This document shows positions 33,866 to 41,472 of a stretch of DNA of 64,000 nucleotides, in pieces. The notes below the pieces were generated by a model. The model was given only the letters and a program-made list of their open reading frames with translations, had not been told where the DNA came from and did no database searches. The position numbers and the translations under genes are program-made. Each line of letters opens with the position of its first letter. Within the stretch, counting starts at the first letter, position 1. Source of the DNA: a virus; IMG/VR virus record IMGVR_UViG_3300025093_000013, positions 1 to 64,000 of that record, one strand, 5' to 3'.

Positions 33866-34458
33866 TCGAGATTGCTAACGATGACTGGGAACTTTACCAA
33901 GATAAGTTCGGGGATCTGATTAGTTTTATTGCTCAAAGGATTACTGGTGATCCTATGTGCTGTGATTATGAGGAGAATGTACAGGATCTTTATATCGCAG
34001 CAATCAACAGCATCAACGGATACTACAAGAAGAACAAGATAACGACTGCCGATATGGCAGTAAGTGAAGTGATTGAGTGTCCTCTGTTTAAACAGTATAC
34101 AAAAACCGTGCTGTGGAATGCCAAGAATTACAAGGGCAACAAAGCTACAAAGTATAAAAACTTCATGCCCACATCTATCGACACGATAGATAATAAGGAT
34201 GATCTAGTTATTGATGACACTAGTAACATCGTAGACTCAGACGATGAGGTATTTAATTACTTTCATAAAAAGTTTAATGGTGAGGAGAGAGAGCTACTAT
34301 CGGTACTGGTAGCACACCCTGAGTGTGTCAGGGACAATGGCACCATTAATTACAATGCGTTGAGCAAAGCATCAGGTAAATCCTTTTACAAGGTGAAGAC
34401 GCGCATGACTAATATCCAAAATAAACTCAATGAAGGACTTTCTAAAGAACACAACTGA
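33862..34458 (+). CDS. Putative sigma-like factor
   Basis: 198 residues from GTG 33862 (GTGA overlap). Residues 25-55 (EENVQDLYIAAINSINGYY) resemble sigma region 2.1-2.2, 75-100 (FKQYTKTVLWNAKNY) region 2.3, and the C-terminus (GEERELLSVLV...NYNALSKASGKSFYKVKTR) a region 4-type helix-turn-helix. T4 gp55 is of comparable size. It may direct host RNA polymerase to the CTATAATAG sites. Confidence 0.5.
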   Translation: MIEIANDDWELYQDKFGDLISFIAQRITGDPMCCDYEENVQDLYIAAINSINGYYKKNKITTADMAVSEVIECPLFKQYTKTVLWNAKNYKGNKATKYKNFMPTSIDTIDNKDDLVIDDTSNIVDSDDEVFNYFHKKFNGEERELLSVLVAHPECVRDNGTINYNALSKASGKSFYKVKTRMTNIQNKLNEGLSKEHN

Positions 34459-34618
34459 TGTCAGTAAGATGTGGACAATCAAGAAAGCGGATGATATCCG
34501 ACAACTTGCTGTCATTTCAGAGGACCTAGAAAATAAGGGATGGAACATTGAAACTGTGAGTGTAGATGAGCTAACCATCCTAGCTTCTAAGCCAAAGGTG
34601 GGCCGTATAGATGGCTAA
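34430..34618 (+). CDS. Small protein, unknown
   Basis: 62 residues, compact alpha/beta pattern (DDIRQLAVISEDLENKGWNIETVSVDELTIL). Overlaps both neighbours. Function unknown. Confidence 0.6.
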   Translation: MKDFLKNTTDVSKMWTIKKADDIRQLAVISEDLENKGWNIETVSVDELTILASKPKVGRIDG

Positions 34619-34961
34619 TCTACTAGAGCAGACTGTTTACATCGCTGGTCCCATCTCAAAGGTAGATTGGACTGAGGCAAAAGTCAAATTTGTAGACCTT
34701 GAAGGTAAGGTTCGTAAGTTCAGCCCCAAGCATATTTACAATCCATTAGACTTCATGGCTCCTCCTGTTCAGATGGATGAGATGGAGCGATGGTCATGGT
34801 ATATGAGACAGGCTGTGAGATGTTTGTCGCTTTGTGATGCCATTGTCCTCATGGACAACTACCATATCAGTAAGGGGGCACGACTTGAAAAGTATCTGGC
34901 AGAAGAACTTGGTATCACAGTTTACCATGAGAGAGACTTGCATGAAGTATCATCTGAATGA
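34611..34961 (+). CDS. DUF4406 / deoxyribosyltransferase-like protein
   Basis: 116 residues. VYIAGPIS at the N-terminus and CDAIVLMDNYHISKGARLE near 85 match DUF4406, related to nucleoside 2-deoxyribosyltransferases. Fits the nucleotide-salvage theme. Confidence 0.82.
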   Translation: MANLLEQTVYIAGPISKVDWTEAKVKFVDLEGKVRKFSPKHIYNPLDFMAPPVQMDEMERWSWYMRQAVRCLSLCDAIVLMDNYHISKGARLEKYLAEELGITVYHERDLHEVSSE

Positions 34962-35175
34962 TATGGGCCAAGCGTCTCGTTTCTGGTATCTCAACTTTTA
35001 CAGGGCTAATGATCAGCTAATTCATATGGGCGTGGACGATGGACAGTTCGTCTATCTAGAGATCCCCCAGATACTAGAAGACTACATCGACACAATGCCC
35101 GACAAAGAGTTTGAAAAGTACATCAACTGGGACTATAATCCCTTTGGAGATGAAAACGATGAAGATTGGGAATGA
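34942..35175 (+). CDS. Small acidic protein, unknown
   Basis: 77 residues from ATG 34942 (GAGAG seven bases upstream). Aromatic N-terminus (RFWYLNFYRAN) and a very acidic tail (GDENDEDWE). Not recognised. Confidence 0.55.
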   Translation: MKYHLNDMGQASRFWYLNFYRANDQLIHMGVDDGQFVYLEIPQILEDYIDTMPDKEFEKYINWDYNPFGDENDEDWE

Positions 35176-35371
35176 CCACAACGGACAAGTTAATGGCGAT
35201 GTCAACCTCTCGAAATGGGAAGTAGACTTGATTTGCGAGGGACTGATCTCTATTATAAGTGACATTCCTGAGGGACATCCTGACCTTGATGTGGCATGTA
35301 AGCTACATATTCAGATGAACGCATTGTTCAATCTTATGGAGGATCCTGATGAACGAAATAATCCCATGTAG
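35159..35371 (+). CDS. Small protein, unknown
   Basis: 70 residues from ATG 35159 (GGAG nine bases upstream). LSKWEVDLICEGLISIISDIPEG and a helical C-terminus with HIQMNALFNLM. Unknown role. Confidence 0.55.
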   Translation: MKIGNDHNGQVNGDVNLSKWEVDLICEGLISIISDIPEGHPDLDVACKLHIQMNALFNLMEDPDERNNPM

Positions 35372-35558
35372 CTCACTTGTACTTGAAATTTATCAAGCAG
35401 ATCTTAGTGCTGGAGCGTCTGCCTTACCCGCAGACTTAGCATCTTCTGTGTCATGTTTTCAGGAATACAGAAATATCATAGCAAATGTCCAAGATGAGAC
35501 AGATACTTTTTGTATGCCAGCATGGATCTACAAACAATGGAAAGACGGAAATGTATGA
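35349..35558 (+). CDS. Small protein, unknown
   Basis: 69 residues from ATG 35349, preceded by GGAGG at good spacing. Contains four Cys and no clear fold. Overlaps both neighbours; the overlap chain suggests translational coupling. Confidence 0.5.
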   Translation: MNEIIPCSSLVLEIYQADLSAGASALPADLASSVSCFQEYRNIIANVQDETDTFCMPAWIYKQWKDGNV

Positions 35559-35574
35559 AGCAACGGAGGCAAGC

Positions 35575-35781
35575 ATGAACGCTGAACTACGGAAGAAAAG
35601 AGAAGAACTAGAGAAGAAACTTGAATACGCACAGAACGCCCACCTTGCATACGCCAAAGGTATTGGAAGTGAAGGTGCGTATCGAGAAAGCTACCAAAAG
35701 GTTCGTGAGATTCGTGACGAACTTTACATGGTAGCGATGGATCTTGGAGATCCCATCCCTTTCAGGATGGAGCCCAAGTAA
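35575..35781 (+). CDS. Small helical protein
   Basis: 68 residues from ATG 35575 (GGAGG 35565-35569); ATG 35551 in frame is possible. Coiled-coil N-terminus ELRKKREELEKKLEYAQNAH, then YQKVREIRDELYMV. Unknown function. Confidence 0.6.
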   Translation: MNAELRKKREELEKKLEYAQNAHLAYAKGIGSEGAYRESYQKVREIRDELYMVAMDLGDPIPFRMEPK

Positions 35782-35783
35782 AA

Positions 35784-35854
35784 TTAACTCAAAGCCTGCG
35801 TGTGTGCGAGGTAGCTTTTCCTGACGATACTAGGAGAGTTAGTTCCTGAGTTAA
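35784..35854 (+). repeat. Long-range inverted repeat between small early genes
   Basis: TTAACTCA (35784-35791) and TGAGTTAA (35847-35854) enclose 55 bases containing a small AGGA/TCCT hairpin and are followed by ATTTTAATAG. Could be a terminator-like or processed RNA element; nothing codes here. Confidence 0.4.
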
Positions 35855-35897
35855 ATTTTAATAGGGACCACCGATACACTACTATGGAGACATGACC

Positions 35898-36020
35898 ATG
35901 GAAGACAACAAAGATAAAACTAAGACCGAACTTACTGACATGCTTGATGGCATCATTGACGAGGTGCTTAAAAGTTTGGACCTTTCTGAGGACGAGGAAG
36001 ACAAAGAGGAAGAAAAGTGA
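35898..36020 (+). CDS. 40-residue acidic protein
   Basis: Very acidic (SEDEEDKEEE end) with a helical centre (LTDMLDGIIDEVLKSLDL). A TACTAT box followed by GGAGA lies 12 bases upstream of ATG. Such acidic micro-proteins may mimic nucleic acid or be partners of basic proteins; role unknown. Confidence 0.55.
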   Translation: MEDNKDKTKTELTDMLDGIIDEVLKSLDLSEDEEDKEEEK

Positions 36021-36232
36021 GGGTAGAAGATATTTACGGTGAAGACTCGCCTGAACCTACCAAGAGGACTGACACTCCCAGAAAGTCTAAGATGAAACCC
36101 GTGCAAAAGGAAGAGGAGAAAGTTATTAATGGTGTGTGGAAGTTTGTCTTCCTGACTCTACTAACTTCTTTCTTCGTAGGTTTCATTAAGGGTATGGGTA
36201 GTCTAGAAAGCCCAACAAACAAAGTTTACTGA
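36017..36232 (+). CDS. Single-span membrane protein
   Basis: 71 residues from GTG (GTGA overlap). A charged N-terminal 40 residues, then one helix WKFVFLTLLTSFFVGFI. Type II-like topology is likely. Function unknown. Confidence 0.55.
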   Translation: MRVEDIYGEDSPEPTKRTDTPRKSKMKPVQKEEEKVINGVWKFVFLTLLTSFFVGFIKGMGSLESPTNKVY

Positions 36233-36252
36233 TTCGATTCTCCTACTACTAT
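36225..36252 (+). promoter_or_regulatory. Early promoter of the 36259 gene
   Basis: TTTACT (36225-36230), 16 bases, TACTAT (36247-36252), six bases to ATG 36259. Confidence 0.6.
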
Positions 36253-36258
36253 AACCAC

Positions 36259-36669
36259 ATGGTTAGTATGCAACAACAAGAACAAGACGCACTCGCCCAT
36301 GACATCAACCAAGCTCTCCGCGATTGCTTTGCGTATAAGCTGGAAGGTTTGGTGAAGCACAACGAAAGGATCCAAGACGAGGTTCTCCTCCTCGTCAATC
36401 GCTTCGAGAACATTGCTACGAGTCGTGATGATGAGGAGCTTATGGATGAACCTTACGATGGTGCTACCGCTATCTTTGATACCTTTGGGTGTCGTTATCC
36501 TACCGACTACTGGGGAGATGATATTGTTCATGACACTCTCAAGTTTCTTGCCAAGTGGATTCTGTTCTCCCGTGATGTGATCAAGCGTTGCCGTGAGGTT
36601 GGGTTCAAGAATGATGAGTGGGTTAACCTTGCCCTCGATCACTATCAGACTGGACGCCATGATACTTGA
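36259..36669 (+). CDS. Unknown helical protein
   Basis: 136 residues, acidic, with long helices (DINQALRDCFAYKLEGLVK and VLLLVNRFENIA) and DTLKFLAKWILFSRDVIKRC. Directly behind a leaderless-type promoter. No family recognised. Confidence 0.6.
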   Translation: MVSMQQQEQDALAHDINQALRDCFAYKLEGLVKHNERIQDEVLLLVNRFENIATSRDDEELMDEPYDGATAIFDTFGCRYPTDYWGDDIVHDTLKFLAKWILFSRDVIKRCREVGFKNDEWVNLALDHYQTGRHDT

Positions 36670-36826
36670 TGAGGAGAAGTTAATTAAACTCTTGGAGGAT
36701 GCCTTTATGGAGGGATTCTCTGAGGGTTTTCATACAGAAGATAGCCCTGGCTATTACCTTGCCGCATGGAGAAGGTACATAGAAGACTTGAAGACTCGAC
36801 CTCCCTGGACTACTATAGACTCATGA
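36659..36826 (+). CDS. Small protein, unknown
   Basis: 55 residues from ATG 36659. EKLIKLLEDAFMEGFSEGF then YYLAAWRRYIEDL. Its 3' end contains the promoter of the next gene. Confidence 0.5.
   Translation: MILDEEKLIKLLEDAFMEGFSEGFHTEDSPGYYLAAWRRYIEDLKTRPPWTTIDS
36788..36816 (+). promoter_or_regulatory. Early promoter of the 36823 gene
   Basis: TTGAAG (36788-36793), 17 bases, TACTAT (36811-36816), six bases to ATG 36823. Confidence 0.65.
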
Positions 36827-36945
36827 GCATCGAAGAACAACTTGAACATGACGGTGACGAGTATTGGTTCACCGAAACTATTACCCTGATCGCAGAGCAA
36901 GACCCTGTGACTAAAGAGTGGATCTACTTTGACGAGGAGAACTGA
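36823..36945 (+). CDS. 40-residue acidic protein
   Basis: Acidic peptide (EEQLEHDGDEYWF and EWIYFDEEN). Behind a strong early promoter with no room for a ribosome site. Unknown role. Confidence 0.5.
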   Translation: MSIEEQLEHDGDEYWFTETITLIAEQDPVTKEWIYFDEEN

Positions 36946-37091
36946 TGGTAGGACGCGAACTTTGGTTTGAACTGAACAAGTTCCACTCTGATCTTGTCAT
37001 TCTTGACCTTACTGATGAAGAGAAACTTGAGCGTGCGCTCAAACTCCTAAAGGACATCTACATCTACGAACACACTGCCAAATACAACTGA
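36945..37091 (+). CDS. 48-residue protein
   Basis: TGATG overlap with the previous gene. WFELNKFHSDLVILDLTDEEKLERAL suggests a small alpha/beta fold. Unknown. Confidence 0.5.
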   Translation: MVGRELWFELNKFHSDLVILDLTDEEKLERALKLLKDIYIYEHTAKYN

Positions 37092-37092
37092 T

Positions 37093-37269
37093 ATGAACAA
37101 CGACCTTCGAGAACGACTGCTTGCTTTCGAGCAAGAGTATAACTCCTCTGACCTTGAGATCAAAGAGAGTGGCAACATGCCTTTTCACTACCAAGAAGAT
37201 GTGAACATGTATCTTCTGGACAAAGCTGCTAAACTTATTGGAGACCTCTTGACATCTGACCTCAACTGA
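37093..37269 (+). CDS. 58-residue protein
   Basis: Begins two bases after the previous stop. Helical, with DVNMYLLDKAAKLIGDLL at the end. The next promoter's -35 box lies in its last codons. Unknown. Confidence 0.5.
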   Translation: MNNDLRERLLAFEQEYNSSDLEIKESGNMPFHYQEDVNMYLLDKAAKLIGDLLTSDLN

Positions 37270-37277
37270 ACTACTAT
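37249..37277 (+). promoter_or_regulatory. Early promoter of the 37284 gene, perfect -35
   Basis: TTGACA (37249-37254), 17 bases, TACTAT (37272-37277), six bases to ATG 37284. The block from 37269 to 37295 is repeated exactly on the minus strand at 44003-44029. Confidence 0.75.
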
Positions 37278-37283
37278 AGAAGC

Positions 37284-37574
37284 ATGAAGATCAACAACTA
37301 CAACAAACTCCCTCAAGGCATCAACGACATGGCTGACCTTCAGATCCATGAGGCGTCCATGCTGATTGGTGCTGCTATCAAGACCCTCTCTGATCTTAGT
37401 CCTCATTGGGAGGAAGAGACGAAGGATCTCCTCGATCTCTACCTTACCCTTCGCCGTGAGCTTCCTGAGAAAGCTAATGGCAAGCATGTCGGACACGATG
37501 ATGCCCATGAGGCTATCAAGTATGGGGCTATTGCTGTCTACTCTGATTACGGAAAAGGAGCAGCAGGACTATGA
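37284..37574 (+). CDS. Unknown protein
   Basis: 96 residues, helical, with HEASMLIGAAIKTLSDL and HDDAHEAIKYGAIAVY; His/Asp-rich end could bind a metal. Shares its first four codons and promoter with the minus gene at 44014 but not the rest. Confidence 0.6.
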   Translation: MKINNYNKLPQGINDMADLQIHEASMLIGAAIKTLSDLSPHWEEETKDLLDLYLTLRRELPEKANGKHVGHDDAHEAIKYGAIAVYSDYGKGAAGL

Positions 37575-37630
37575 TGTTCGCACTTGTTGTCGCATTCGGT
37601 ATCCATATTATCTGGAAGCTCCATGGCTGA
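37571..37630 (+). CDS. 19-residue membrane peptide
   Basis: MMFALVVAFGIHIIWKLHG, a single hydrophobic segment. ATG overlaps the upstream stop and its end overlaps the next start; tiny but well placed in a chain of coupled starts. Confidence 0.35.
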   Translation: MMFALVVAFGIHIIWKLHG

Positions 37631-37721
37631 AAAGATTTTCTACCTGTTCGCAGGAATTTCTGCTATCGCTTTCCCAATTAACTACTGGCTTTCCGACAAG
37701 CTCGACTATCATAAACCATGA
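37623..37721 (+). CDS. 32-residue membrane peptide
   Basis: A hydrophobic centre (IFYLFAGISAIAFPINYWL) and charged tail. Linked to both neighbours by overlapping start/stop codons. Unknown. Confidence 0.4.
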   Translation: MAEKIFYLFAGISAIAFPINYWLSDKLDYHKP

Positions 37722-38014
37722 AGAAACTCGATATGCTTATGTGTGCTGGTATCATGGCAGCAGTTCCCACCATGATTAGCTACGGTGAGCCCGATGGTTG
37801 GATTCCCATGTGGCTTGGTCCTAAGTCTCAGGTGCAAACTTGCCTGATCAACACCGATAACATTGTGATGATCCAGCCTGTGTACGACTCCGATACTTTT
37901 ACCAGTCGCAAGCCTGTTATCAATTACATTGATGTTTACATGAGCGATGGTCGCAAACTTACTGTGACAGAAGACTTTGAGGAGTTCAAGAAGCGGATTC
38001 GTAACAGCCGATGA
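37718..38014 (+). CDS. Small protein with hydrophobic N-terminus
   Basis: 98 residues. The first 22 residues (LDMLMCAGIMAAVPTMISYG) may be a signal or anchor; then a beta-rich domain with TCLINTDNIVMIQPVYDSD and YIDVYMSDGRKLTV. Possibly exported. Unknown family. Confidence 0.55.
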   Translation: MKKLDMLMCAGIMAAVPTMISYGEPDGWIPMWLGPKSQVQTCLINTDNIVMIQPVYDSDTFTSRKPVINYIDVYMSDGRKLTVTEDFEEFKKRIRNSR

Positions 38015-38520
38015 AGCGTCTTCTCCCTCTCCTACTGCTGGCTTCCTGTGAGCCTCTGAGCATCATCCACGATGACCTGACTGACAGCGGATCCAACTGG
38101 GGAGAGGGCTCTACGAACCCCAACCTGAGCGACCTGTGTACTGTCCATGATAGTACGCTAGACAGCTTTGGTTATGTGGGAGACTTTCCTGCGAATGAAG
38201 CATATCATCTTTGCGCGGAAGTTAGTTCGGATGATGATTGGCTAAGTGTTAGTTATCTTCCTACGCCATTCACTCTCAATCTTGAGACCGCAACTTACGG
38301 TTACACGACTGCTCTGGTAACTGTTGTAGAATGGCCTGCTGATCTACCAAATGCTCTAAAAGATAACAACTTCACAGTTCTGGACCAGTTTGAGGTTGAC
38401 GGGACTGTGACTCGAAGCTATTATATTGAGCCTACTGAGGAGAACGCCTTCATGACTATCATAGTGAAGGCACTCAACACCAGCAACTTCAACGAATACT
38501 ATCTGAGGATCGAACCATGA
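38011..38520 (+). CDS. Putative lipoprotein
   Basis: 169 residues. Very short signal KRLLPLLLLASC with lipobox LASC (Cys13). The mature part is acidic and beta-rich (PFTLNLETATYGYTTALVTVV). Early gene, so an envelope change soon after infection, such as superinfection exclusion, is possible but unproven. Confidence 0.6.
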   Translation: MKRLLPLLLLASCEPLSIIHDDLTDSGSNWGEGSTNPNLSDLCTVHDSTLDSFGYVGDFPANEAYHLCAEVSSDDDWLSVSYLPTPFTLNLETATYGYTTALVTVVEWPADLPNALKDNNFTVLDQFEVDGTVTRSYYIEPTEENAFMTIIVKALNTSNFNEYYLRIEP

Positions 38521-38843
38521 AGTATGTAGAGAAACCTTGGGGCAACGAGCTATGGATGGCTGTCAACGATAAGTACGCCATGAAAAAGCTTACTGTCCTC
38601 GCTGGTCATAGTCTAAGTCTTCAATATCACGAAGAGAAGATGGAGACTATGTATTGCGTGGGAGGCGAGGGGCATCTAGAAGTTAATGATGTAAAGGTTC
38701 TCATGGTCCCTGGTGTCGTCGAGACGATCTACCCAAAGGATGTGCATAGGCTTTCGGCGGTGGAGGATCTCACTATTATAGAGTGCAGCACTCCTGAACT
38801 GGACGATGTTGTCCGACTGGAAGATAACTATGACCGCCTTTGA
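38517..38843 (+). CDS. Cupin, mannose-6-phosphate isomerase type II-like
   Basis: 108 residues. VEKPWGNELWMAVNDKYAMK and LSLQYHEEKMETMYCVGGEG carry the cupin metal histidine/glutamate motif; PKDVHRLSA supplies the second. Resembles the C-terminal domain of bifunctional GDP-mannose enzymes. Another sugar-related gene outside the main cluster. Confidence 0.78.
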   Translation: MKYVEKPWGNELWMAVNDKYAMKKLTVLAGHSLSLQYHEEKMETMYCVGGEGHLEVNDVKVLMVPGVVETIYPKDVHRLSAVEDLTIIECSTPELDDVVRLEDNYDRL

Positions 38844-39303
38844 CGAGAAAGAATACTTCAAGAAGTGGGATCCTGAGGTAGACTACAAGGCCAACCCACA
38901 CCTCTACAACATCGGGAGAGGCCAGCAAGGCGTTCTGATCTGTGAGCCTTACAAGAGCCATCTGTGTGCCATGTGGAGGTTCAAGACTCCTAAGGAGGCT
39001 ATCAAGAGCGCACAGGCTATCTACATCGAGTTCATGAAGTACCTGATGGTGAAAGACTTTGTGGGCGCTGACATGGCGAAGAAGTATCTTCACATGGGAT
39101 TCACTCGCGCAAGGAGATATGCAAATCATAGAGACGGCAATAAGTATGATGAGAATGGGAATGTGAAGCCCCAGGAGCCTGATGCCATGTCTTGTGAGAA
39201 AGCTGAGTCAGCCGAGATCTTCAAGAAGTATTGGTTCAAAGCGAAGGATGACGCACAATACATCAACCTAAAGAAACAATGGAAAAAGGAATACAACAAG
39301 TAG
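38830..39303 (+). CDS. DUF4385 family protein
   Basis: 157 residues from ATG 38830. GRGQQGVLICEPYKSHLCA, WRFKTPKEAIKSAQ, FVGADMAKKYLHMGFTRARR are characteristic of DUF4385, common in cyanophages and other marine phages. Unknown role. Confidence 0.82.
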   Translation: MTAFDEKEYFKKWDPEVDYKANPHLYNIGRGQQGVLICEPYKSHLCAMWRFKTPKEAIKSAQAIYIEFMKYLMVKDFVGADMAKKYLHMGFTRARRYANHRDGNKYDENGNVKPQEPDAMSCEKAESAEIFKKYWFKAKDDAQYINLKKQWKKEYNK

Positions 39304-39410
39304 TTCTGGGATTTCTTATGGCAACCGTACCCTGTGTTGCTACTATGATGCTAATAAAGCATGGGGACCAGTTCAATAGGTCCTACAAGAAGTATGAGTT
39401 ATTTAAATAG
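39279..39410 (+). CDS. 43-residue membrane protein
   Basis: One hydrophobic segment (VVLGFLMATVPCVATMMLI) and a basic tail. Overlaps the DUF4385 gene and the next gene. Unknown. Confidence 0.45.
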   Translation: MEKGIQQVVLGFLMATVPCVATMMLIKHGDQFNRSYKKYELFK

Positions 39411-39984
39411 TAGCATTCCTGAGTTCTACTGCCTAGGCAGGAAGGAGTTCTTCTACAATCAAAAGAAGGGCCACGGTGAGTATGAGAATGTCATGGTCTT
39501 TGGTGCTAGATGTAGAGCAGGGAGGGCCATTGAGTTCCATGTGCTGACTGACTCTGGTATGCAATTCATGGGACTTCCTCCTCATGCTCTGTGTACCAAA
39601 CCTTGTGAGCGTCCAAAACTTATCGACAGTCAGCTATGGGATTGTTTTGGCGATGAGTTTGAGGTCACTAAGTTCGACTACCTAGAGAACATGCGATGTA
39701 AGTATCGTAGAGAGAGTGACGGTAAGATGTTGGACGGAAACTATGTCATGACCTTTGATTGGACAGACAATGCATTCTCCGACGATCCATCTCAAAGAAA
39801 GAATGCTCACCTGATTGCGCTAGACTCAGGTAACTATACCCTACAACCTAACAATCGCACGCTATGGTTCGATCCTGCTTGGACAGATAAAGAACCTCCG
39901 CTAGATTGGGAGGTCAACGAAAAAATTTGGAGTAGTGAGACTCAACATGAAAGAGCAAAAGAAAACAAGTTCTTCTACAAGTAA
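39394..39984 (+). CDS. Conserved-looking phage protein, unknown
   Basis: 196 residues from ATG 39394. Aromatic and Cys-rich (PEFYCLGRKEFFYNQKKGHG, CTKPCERPKL), with FDWTDNAFSDDP in the second half. No recognised domain. Confidence 0.6.
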   Translation: MSYLNSSIPEFYCLGRKEFFYNQKKGHGEYENVMVFGARCRAGRAIEFHVLTDSGMQFMGLPPHALCTKPCERPKLIDSQLWDCFGDEFEVTKFDYLENMRCKYRRESDGKMLDGNYVMTFDWTDNAFSDDPSQRKNAHLIALDSGNYTLQPNNRTLWFDPAWTDKEPPLDWEVNEKIWSSETQHERAKENKFFYK

Positions 39985-40159
39985 GATCAAAGTTAGCCTG
40001 ACCCTACAATGGGAGATGGAACCTAAGCAATACGAAGAGGCAAAAGAGTTTGTCTACGAGCAGGGCTGGGAATGGGATAAAGATCCTGTAACTGCTATCC
40101 ATTTCATGAATGAGATATGCTGGCCTAGCCTAGTAAAGAAAGCTGTGGAGGTAGACTGA
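39947..40159 (+). CDS. Small protein, unknown
   Basis: 70 residues from ATG 39947. Basic Ser/Lys start then EPKQYEEAKEFVYEQGWEWD. Its stop overlaps the nuclease start by one base. Confidence 0.55.
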   Translation: MKEQKKTSSSTSKIKVSLTLQWEMEPKQYEEAKEFVYEQGWEWDKDPVTAIHFMNEICWPSLVKKAVEVD

Positions 40160-40539
40160 TGTACGAATACAAGATAAAAGAGATCGACAGAATTGTTGAT
40201 GGTGACACAGTAGATGCTACTATTGATCTAGGGTTCGATGTCCTCTACAAGACCAGAGTGCGTCTGTATGGCATCAACACCCCTGAAACACGGACCAAGG
40301 ACCTAGAAGAGAAGGCCAAGGGTCTAGCAGCCAAGGAGAGGCTGAACGAGATCATTCACAAAGCAACAAAGATGGGTCATCATCTGATCCTACAGACAAA
40401 AGAAAAAGGAAAGTTTGGCCGCTACCTTGGTGTCATCATCATTGAAGACTGTAGACCAGACCATGATACTAGAACAGACATCAACCAACTCCTAGTAGAA
40501 GAAGGTCATGCCGAACCATACTACGGAGGAAAGAGATGA
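40159..40539 (+). CDS. Thermonuclease (SNase-like)
   Basis: 126 residues. DRIVDGDTVDATID, RLYGINTPETR and KFGRYLG give the staphylococcal nuclease active-site pattern (Asp, Arg, Glu, Arg). No signal peptide, so it should act in the cytoplasm, perhaps on host DNA or RNA. Confidence 0.88.
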   Translation: MYEYKIKEIDRIVDGDTVDATIDLGFDVLYKTRVRLYGINTPETRTKDLEEKAKGLAAKERLNEIIHKATKMGHHLILQTKEKGKFGRYLGVIIIEDCRPDHDTRTDINQLLVEEGHAEPYYGGKR

Positions 40540-41093
40540 TGCAAGAAGAAATGGACTTCGACCCAGAACCAATAGAAGAGGAAGAAGATCCTAATAAGTA
40601 TTGCAATCATTGTGGCACCACCCTAGAAATAGGAATCAACTGGAATGAGTCCGACAAGAAGATATCCATCTATAGATGCAACCCTTGTCGATACTCACTC
40701 ACCCAAGTACCCAAGATCAAATACAATGACCTGAAAAGATCCGCCATCAAAAGAGGATACGAATGGAAACTAAACCCAGAAGAAACCTCTGGTCTACTAC
40801 TAGATGAATGCTACTACTGCGGAAAAGAATCCATACAAGAAGTAAAACTACATGGTCTAGATAGACTCGATAATAATGTAGGATACCAAAAAGATAATGT
40901 AGTAACCTGCTGTGAACAATGCAATAGAGCTAAACTCACAGACACAAAAGAAGACTTCATTGAGATGTGTAAGAGAGTAGCTGATAGACACTACACATAC
41001 GAAAAGTCAAATATGGAGAGTACAAAAATATACCTAGAGAATAACGATCTAGGGGAATTTGTAAAAGAGAATTTTGATTACCCTGTTTGGTGA
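40536..41093 (+). CDS. HNH endonuclease with zinc knuckles
   Basis: 185 residues. N-terminal CNHC and CNPC cysteine pairs, then CYYCG, HGLDRLDNNVGYQKDNV and CCEQCNRAK, an HNH fold with two Cys pairs holding zinc. Free-standing, possibly a homing-type enzyme or host-DNA nuclease. Its 3' end contains one copy of the GAAAAGTCAAATATGG repeat (41001). Confidence 0.85.
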   Translation: MMQEEMDFDPEPIEEEEDPNKYCNHCGTTLEIGINWNESDKKISIYRCNPCRYSLTQVPKIKYNDLKRSAIKRGYEWKLNPEETSGLLLDECYYCGKESIQEVKLHGLDRLDNNVGYQKDNVVTCCEQCNRAKLTDTKEDFIEMCKRVADRHYTYEKSNMESTKIYLENNDLGEFVKENFDYPVW

Positions 41094-41101
41094 TCTACTA
41101 T
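41074..41101 (+). promoter_or_regulatory. Early-type promoter reading into the intergenic boundary
   Basis: TTGATT (41074-41079), 16 bases, TACTAT (41096-41101). No standard gene follows; a 17-codon frame begins at 41133 (ATGGCACCC), after AGGAAAAG. Confidence 0.5.
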
Positions 41102-41472
41102 ACACTTGTAGGAAGGGATAGGAAAAGTCAAATATGGCACCCCCTTCTGACCTTGACAATGCATCGTGTAGGAAAAGTCAAATATAAGGGGTGTAATATA
41201 CCCCATGTAAGAAAAGTCAAATCTGATTGCTTGACTCAAAACTAAACTTACACACCCCATCCGAGCAAACTTAAAGCAAGCTTTGAGCCAAGTTTAGATG
41301 GGGTGGGTTGGTCGGGGAGAAAAGTTTAGAGTGCGTTTCATACAAACTCTAAACTACTCTGATTGATACTATTCTTAAGGGGGCGAGACACCCCAAAAGA
41401 AGCAAACTACTGCAATACATATACATGTACAGTAGCAGATCTCATCGAAGTCTAATTCTCGACGGGTCTTAT
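41094..41472 (+). other. Non-coding convergent boundary, repeats and nested hairpins
   Basis: No gene longer than 17 codons. Holds three copies of GAAAAGTCAAAT at 41122, 41172 and 41211 (a fourth is in the HNH gene). A three-tier hairpin follows: CACCCCATC/GATGGGGTG (41253-41305), inside it AAACTT/AAGTTT, and inside that AAAGC/GCTTT. A second stem is GTTTAGAGT/ACTCTAAAC (41324-41354). It separates rightward and leftward operons, so two-way termination is the simplest role; an origin or small RNA is possible. Confidence 0.6.
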
